This document shows, piece after piece, positions 58,901-64,000 of a stretch of DNA of 64,000 nt. Each line of letters begins with the position of its first letter. Position 1 is the stretch's first letter. The notes below the pieces were generated by a model, which made no database searches, had not been told where the DNA came from, and saw only the letters and a program-made list of their open reading frames with translations. Source of the DNA: Panagrolaimus kolymaensis (taxonomy: Eukaryota > Nematoda > Chromadorea > Rhabditida > Panagrolaimidae); NCBI GenBank assembly GCA_028622995.1, contig JAJQJQ010000033.1, positions 620,001-684,000 of the forward strand. Reading direction: 5' to 3'. The position numbers and the translations under genes were made by a program.

Positions 58901-61900
58901 TATGGTTTGATTATCATATATATTTAACAACAAGACAATTCATGTAAGGCTTTTTCTGGGAATCGACTTTTATAATTTTTGAGTTACTTCAAATTTACCT
59001 ATCTAAATAAGGGAATGATTCTCAGTATATATTTTTTTCATAAACCACGTGGATTTTCGGAAAGTAAAGAAAAAAACTGTTAAACTTTTACAAAGTTTTT
59101 AACTTGATCCAAGTGAAAAAAAGAAAAGGAGAACGTACCAACTTTGAAAGAATTGAAAAGACTTTTTTCTTGGGCTTGTTTGTTTTTTTTTCTTTGTCGC
59201 TGACGCAGGCGATTTTTTTATTGTCCTCCTACATTTTGCTTGTTTTAATTCAATATGCTTTTTTATGTGATACTTTTTTTTTATTCATGTAAAAACTTTT
59301 TAGTATATTGTTGCAAATTCGATCCCTTCTTTAAGAAGCTTGATACCGATATAGAATGTGCCGCATTTAAATAATCTATAAATAAAAAAGCTTAAATCAA
59401 AAAACATTAAACATTCAAAGTTTAGTTGGTGGCTCACTACAGAATAACAATATGTATTTTTTTACGCATTACCTTTTTATTCTTTGAACAATACATACTT
59501 CTAATTATCATCTTGCTTTTTTGATACTTACACAATATACTCCCTCGCGTAATCCCATCTTTAAGGATTTTCTTTCTTTTAGCCTTCTTTTTTGGAGCCA
59601 CCTATCTTTAATTGCATTCATATGCGTCTGTCTTAATGAATAACATGCTTTTTCCACCTTCTTTGATCTTAAATATTATGGAAATAAAATAAAAATTATG
59701 TATTGTTTTTAAGATCATCATAATTCTTGTTTTGTTTGACATCATTGAAGTTTTTTTCTTCAACAATGTTGACTCTCTTTAAAAAAAAAGTTAAGTATAA
59801 AGTTAAAAAGCTTTTTGTTAATGACGAAGTTTTTCGGTTGGTTTTCATCTTCTTTAAAAAAAATCTAGCATTTTTTTTCCAAGTGTGTATTTTAACTTTG
59901 TCTCTTTGTTTTGTAGTCTAAAAAAACGGTAACATCGAAAGTTTGAAATCTGCAATGCAGAAAGACGACAAAGAAACCTTTCATATTTTCATACAATTTT
60001 TCGACGTTTAAAAATTATAAATAGCATTAAATGTGTGCAATTTTATTTATAATTTTTAATTTTATTATTACATAAAATGTCTGCATAAAGTACAGTAAAT
60101 CATCTTAATTAAAGAATAAGCTCAAAAGTGATTGTTTTTTTCTTCTCAATATGGATCTAATATTACTGTAAGACGCTATTTATATTTGACTTGTTTGGAG
60201 CTTTTCAAAAAAATGTTCTTTTAAAATTTTTTTTTTCCAAAGTTCTTCTTCGGATTAATTTTTGTCGTTTTCTTCAGAAGTCAATTTTTAAAAGAAATTC
60301 TTATAATTGATTGAAACCCTTTTATTTAAGGCATTAAAACCACTTTAAAGATCAGATTAAATATTTGCATCTGCAGCAGCATTGTGGCTACGTCTAATTT
60401 TTTTGATATTGTTTTGTCGAAAACTTTGCGTGGTTTATTTACTTTTTTTCCTCCAACAATAAGGTTGATGACCGTGTGATTCTATGATCGCGCGGTTTTT
60501 GTAGTTGCTTGAATGAATGGAATGTTTTAAAAAATCCGTAAAATTTAAAAGTGTTAAAAAAACTTGAAAAAGTTTAAAGCTTTAAAAAAGTTTTGTTTTG
60601 TTATTTGTTTCAATTTCACCGCCTTCATATCTTAAAGTTTAGAAGAGGGTGACATCATCCCCGTGTTTTAATAGAAAAAAAAGTGAAATATCGGAAAGAA
60701 AAGATTTAACTAAATCCTTCAAGTGGAAATTTTATTATTTTTTCTTTGGTTTAATTATTTATTTTAAAAGAAAAAGTTGTAAACATTAAAATTGTTTTTA
60801 AGCAAAACTTTTTTTGATCTATTTTGTTACGAGAAATTTTTGATGCTAGCTTTGAAGTTAAAATGAGAAAAGCTTTTAGTTGGCAGACGGCTAGCTGTCT
60901 TGTAAAAAAAGATTAATATTCAAAGCCGATCAAATAGAAATTAACGGATGGGCAAAAGCTATTCTCTTTTATTTGCTCATGGTAATCAGTAGTACAGCAG
61001 CAAGCAATACAGTCCAGGACATCTCTATTCAAAAAACTTTATGACGTTGTCCCATGTTTTAAATAGGCACAAATCCCCAAGCTTTTATGATAGAATAATT
61101 CATAATATTGCGCACGTTTTCTTTTAAGTTGTTACGCATTTTAGTTACCACTAAAATTAAATAGAATTATTTTCGTAAAGTGTATTTTTGATTCAGTGAT
61201 GATGTACTGTCTCCCTTTAAATAAAACAATGATAATATTGTTAGCAATTTTTGTAAATTTCTAAGCTAATCTAAATGACCGCCCCTTTTGATAATAATTT
61301 TACTATAATTATTTCATCATGATAAGTATATAATATATATTTTTTCTTCTTCATCGAAAAGATTTGTTACTTCCTTTCTTTCTTCTCATTTTCACTTTTA
61401 ACTTTTTTTTTGTTCAAGCAACAAATTTGTTGTTAAGTCACCTGTCGTCGTCGTTTCCTCCCATTTAAAACATCTTCATTGCCTAAGGCAATCAATCGAT
61501 CTTCACTCAAATTTCGTTTCTCTTTTTCCTCGATGAAAAACAATTTCTTATTCTTTAGCGGCAGAGATAATGCCGAAATTTTCTTTAAAGTTTTAATAAT
61601 AATTTATTAGTCAGAGACAACTATTTCCGGTCATCACTTCTTTAAAGCTTTTATTTTTGATCCTAAAAATATAAAACCGCCGAGAAAAAAATGAATTGCT
61701 TCATCATTTTCTTTCTCTTTTGTTGTTAACAAAAAATAATAATAACAGTTTTTTTCGTCGATGAAAAAAAACATTAAATAGTATTTTTTGGTTCTTTAAT
61801 TTTAAATGTTGATTGGTACCTATATGTATTTTTTTCTTCTTGTGTTTCTCCTTTCTATGTTTTTTCTTCCCTAAACTCTTTTTGGGTAATCTAATGCAAC

Positions 61901-64000
61901 TAAACTCCAGATAGCTCCTCTGTATTGCCTAATTTTTGAAAGTATTAGTTAAAGGATTCGTTCACCCCAAATATCTTGTCGTGGCATTTACAGTATTACT
62001 TTACAAAGTAAAAAAGCCGTTTTTCTTAAACGATTTAGTAGAAAACAAGCTTTAGGCTAAATTGCAGATGCTTAGTGAAGACTTTATAAGCCATTTTTTT
62101 CATATGTTTAACAGTTTGGATTAAAAAAATTTGTCCATCGTTTTAACACTTTGAAGCAGCTACTTTTTCAAAGGTCTTTCCATTTTTAATTTGTTTTTTC
62201 ATTTTAAGGTTGTCGTATTTCTTAGTATTTTCTTAGATCTTTTTTATGCCCATATGAAGTTTTATATAACCATATAAGTTTTGAATCTTTATAAACTCTG
62301 AGATACAAAAATATCGATCCCAAAAAGAAGGCGTTTTCTGTCGAACACTTAGCTAGCTTTGATGAAGGAAAAAATGCAAGAAAAAGTTTTATTTTCTTTT
62401 TTTTTCTTGCTTTGACTAAACTTTTGAGACAATACGATAAAGAAAACTATTCTATTGTATTTTTTATTGTCTTTGGAAGTTACTATTTTTATAGAAATTT
62501 TTTGTGCCGATTTTATGTTAACATCCTCTTTTGAGATGCATTAAGCTGGTGTTGGGAAAGTTATAATTGATGTAATTGATAAGAAAATATCATAAGGTTC
62601 ATTATCTTTGTGATTATTCACTGACTAATACAATAATTTTGAAAACTTTAAAAACGATTCTAATTGTCTCTGTTTGAAATAAATTTCACTACTTCGGCGC
62701 CAATCAAATTTATTTTCATTTTTTTTAAATATTGAATCTATTGGTGAATGTTGTTTTTCAACCTCAATGAAGCAACAACGCCTTATTTTTTTATTCTCAA
62801 AAAGTCTGTGTGATTCCATGACTCATGATGGCCATAAAAAAGGTGGTTCCTTTTTCCATTATCATTTTTTCCTTTTCCTTCTTTTTTTCTTTTCCATTTC
62901 ATAGACATGTTTAGCCATGTCAAAGCTATATGTACACTTTCTTTTTCTTTCACTTCTTTAATGCAACATTGAAAAAGGAAAGAAAGAAAGTTTTTGTGCT
63001 TTGATCTTTTTCCTCCAATTTTTCATGTTTGATTATCAGCTGTCATTGCCGCCATCGCCCCAACTAAAGAAAAAATCACCACTTTATTCTCTCTCCGATT
63101 TTTTCCCTTTACTTTGTCGTATGATTTTTGACTTTATAAGAAAAAAAATAAAAGTTGCTTTTAACCTTTTTTTTATTTATTCATCGAAATTTAACAATTA
63201 AAAAAACTTGAACCACTACCAAAACCACCAATTTTTTGAGAGAAAGAAGGTGTAAAAAAAATCAAATCATGCTATTCATTCATTCAATGCTTGCTTATTT
63301 TTATGCTGCTGCTGCTTTTTAAGAGACGAAGACACACGCGGTTAAAACAAATTTTGAACACATGCAATTTTTTTATTTCTGACGCCCATCCTTCTTTTTT
63401 TTTCTTTTCTTTTTGCTCATTCATTCAACTCTTGCTGCTTATTTTCCACCATTTTTATTTAGTTTTTGTGTTTTCTATGTTTTTTTTCTTTTGGTGACAA
63501 ACGACACTGTTCTGATTTTTTTGTCAATGTCGTCGTCGTCTGTCATCAAGCCTTTCTTCCTTTCTTTTCTTTTTCTTGCTTGCTCTCTTTCTTTCCTTTA
63601 TTCATTCATTCAATCATTAACTGCTGCTGTTGCTTCAACACTACCGCCATCACCAAAAAACTGTCAGTTCACCTTCTGGTCTTCCTTCTCCAGAGTTCAC
63701 GTTTTATGCGTGTGTTTTTTTTTTCTTTACTTTTAAAACGGCCACAAAAAAAAAGAGAAAATGAAATGGTCGAGTAAGACAAAAAAAACTTGGGTTAACC
63801 AAAATTTTCTTTTTCAAGTTTTTCTTTTTTTTCCTTTAATCATTTTGTTTCACTTTGAAATGTAAAGAAAAAAGAAAGTAAATTCAAACGAACTTAAATT
63901 TAAAAATAACTATTGCGAGTTTTTGTTAAAATTTACCAATGTTTTTCATGGATAGAAAATAACAGTAACCAACACACTTTTAACGCGATATAACTCTCTC
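55971..64000. other. Gene-poor AT-rich interval to window end
   Basis: Eight kilobases with no exon or RNA gene I can support. Long T and A runs, scattered AATAAA, a CTGCTG run at 57492-57506 and low-complexity frames rich in Phe, Ser, Leu and Lys. It may contain long introns or promoter DNA of a gene beyond the right edge. Confidence 0.45.

Noticed and set aside
63291..63777. Overlapping plus-strand frames near the window end
   Set aside because: Low-complexity Phe/Ser/Leu translations of T-rich DNA without an exon boundary or domain.

Overview
The window looks like nematode nuclear DNA. It is very AT-rich, and the genes are split by mostly short introns (many of 40-60 nt) with GT donors and TTTTTAG/TTTTAAG acceptors. 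The protein families also fit: claudin/Clc-like proteins, an FMRFamide-like peptide precursor, ET-module proteins, nematode-type serpentine receptors, an OAC-type acyltransferase, and a Tim10b/RRP41 gene pair. Several start codons sit a few bases after a TTTTAG-type acceptor, as expected where a spliced leader is added. I cannot name the species. All gene models were spliced by hand from the sequence; there is no transcript or database support.

Layout. 0-8.6 kb: a cut-off one-TM exon (-), a sugar-transporter-like MFS protein, and two claudin/Clc-like four-TM genes, the second with two possible C-termini. 8.6-14.9 kb: no genes seen. 14.9-18.8 kb: an RFamide precursor tail-to-tail with a macro-RING-Deltex ubiquitin ligase (-), then a secreted lysine-rich repeat protein. 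19.3-29.3 kb is a dense plus-strand cluster: a decayed AMACR-like copy carrying a 727-bp inserted element, an intact AMACR with an SKL terminus, beta-carbonic anhydrase, RPS23, a dead FATP/acyl-CoA synthetase fragment, Tim10b and RRP41 overlapping as TAATG, and an ET-module protein whose intron holds an antisense gene. 29.3-33.5 kb: an 807-bp near-perfect fold-back hAT-like element in non-coding DNA. 33.5-36.8 kb: PACSIN/syndapin and a serpentine receptor (-). 37-38 kb: a 258-bp hAT-like MITE and tRNA-like debris. 41.4-42.8 kb: a rhodopsin-type receptor. 49.7-53.9 kb: an acyltransferase-3 protein and a trypsin-like protease. 53.9-64 kb: no genes seen, two small inverted-repeat elements.

The genes do not form one pathway. 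Local links are the tandem AMACR duplication, the tandem claudin-like pair, and the tightly packed housekeeping cluster at 23-27.6 kb, which may be co-transcribed. The strongest unusual signals are transposon-related (one element disrupts a coding exon and its excision footprint would restore the frame exactly), plus the macro-RING-Deltex fusion, the overlapping mitochondrial/exosome gene pair and the nested antisense gene.
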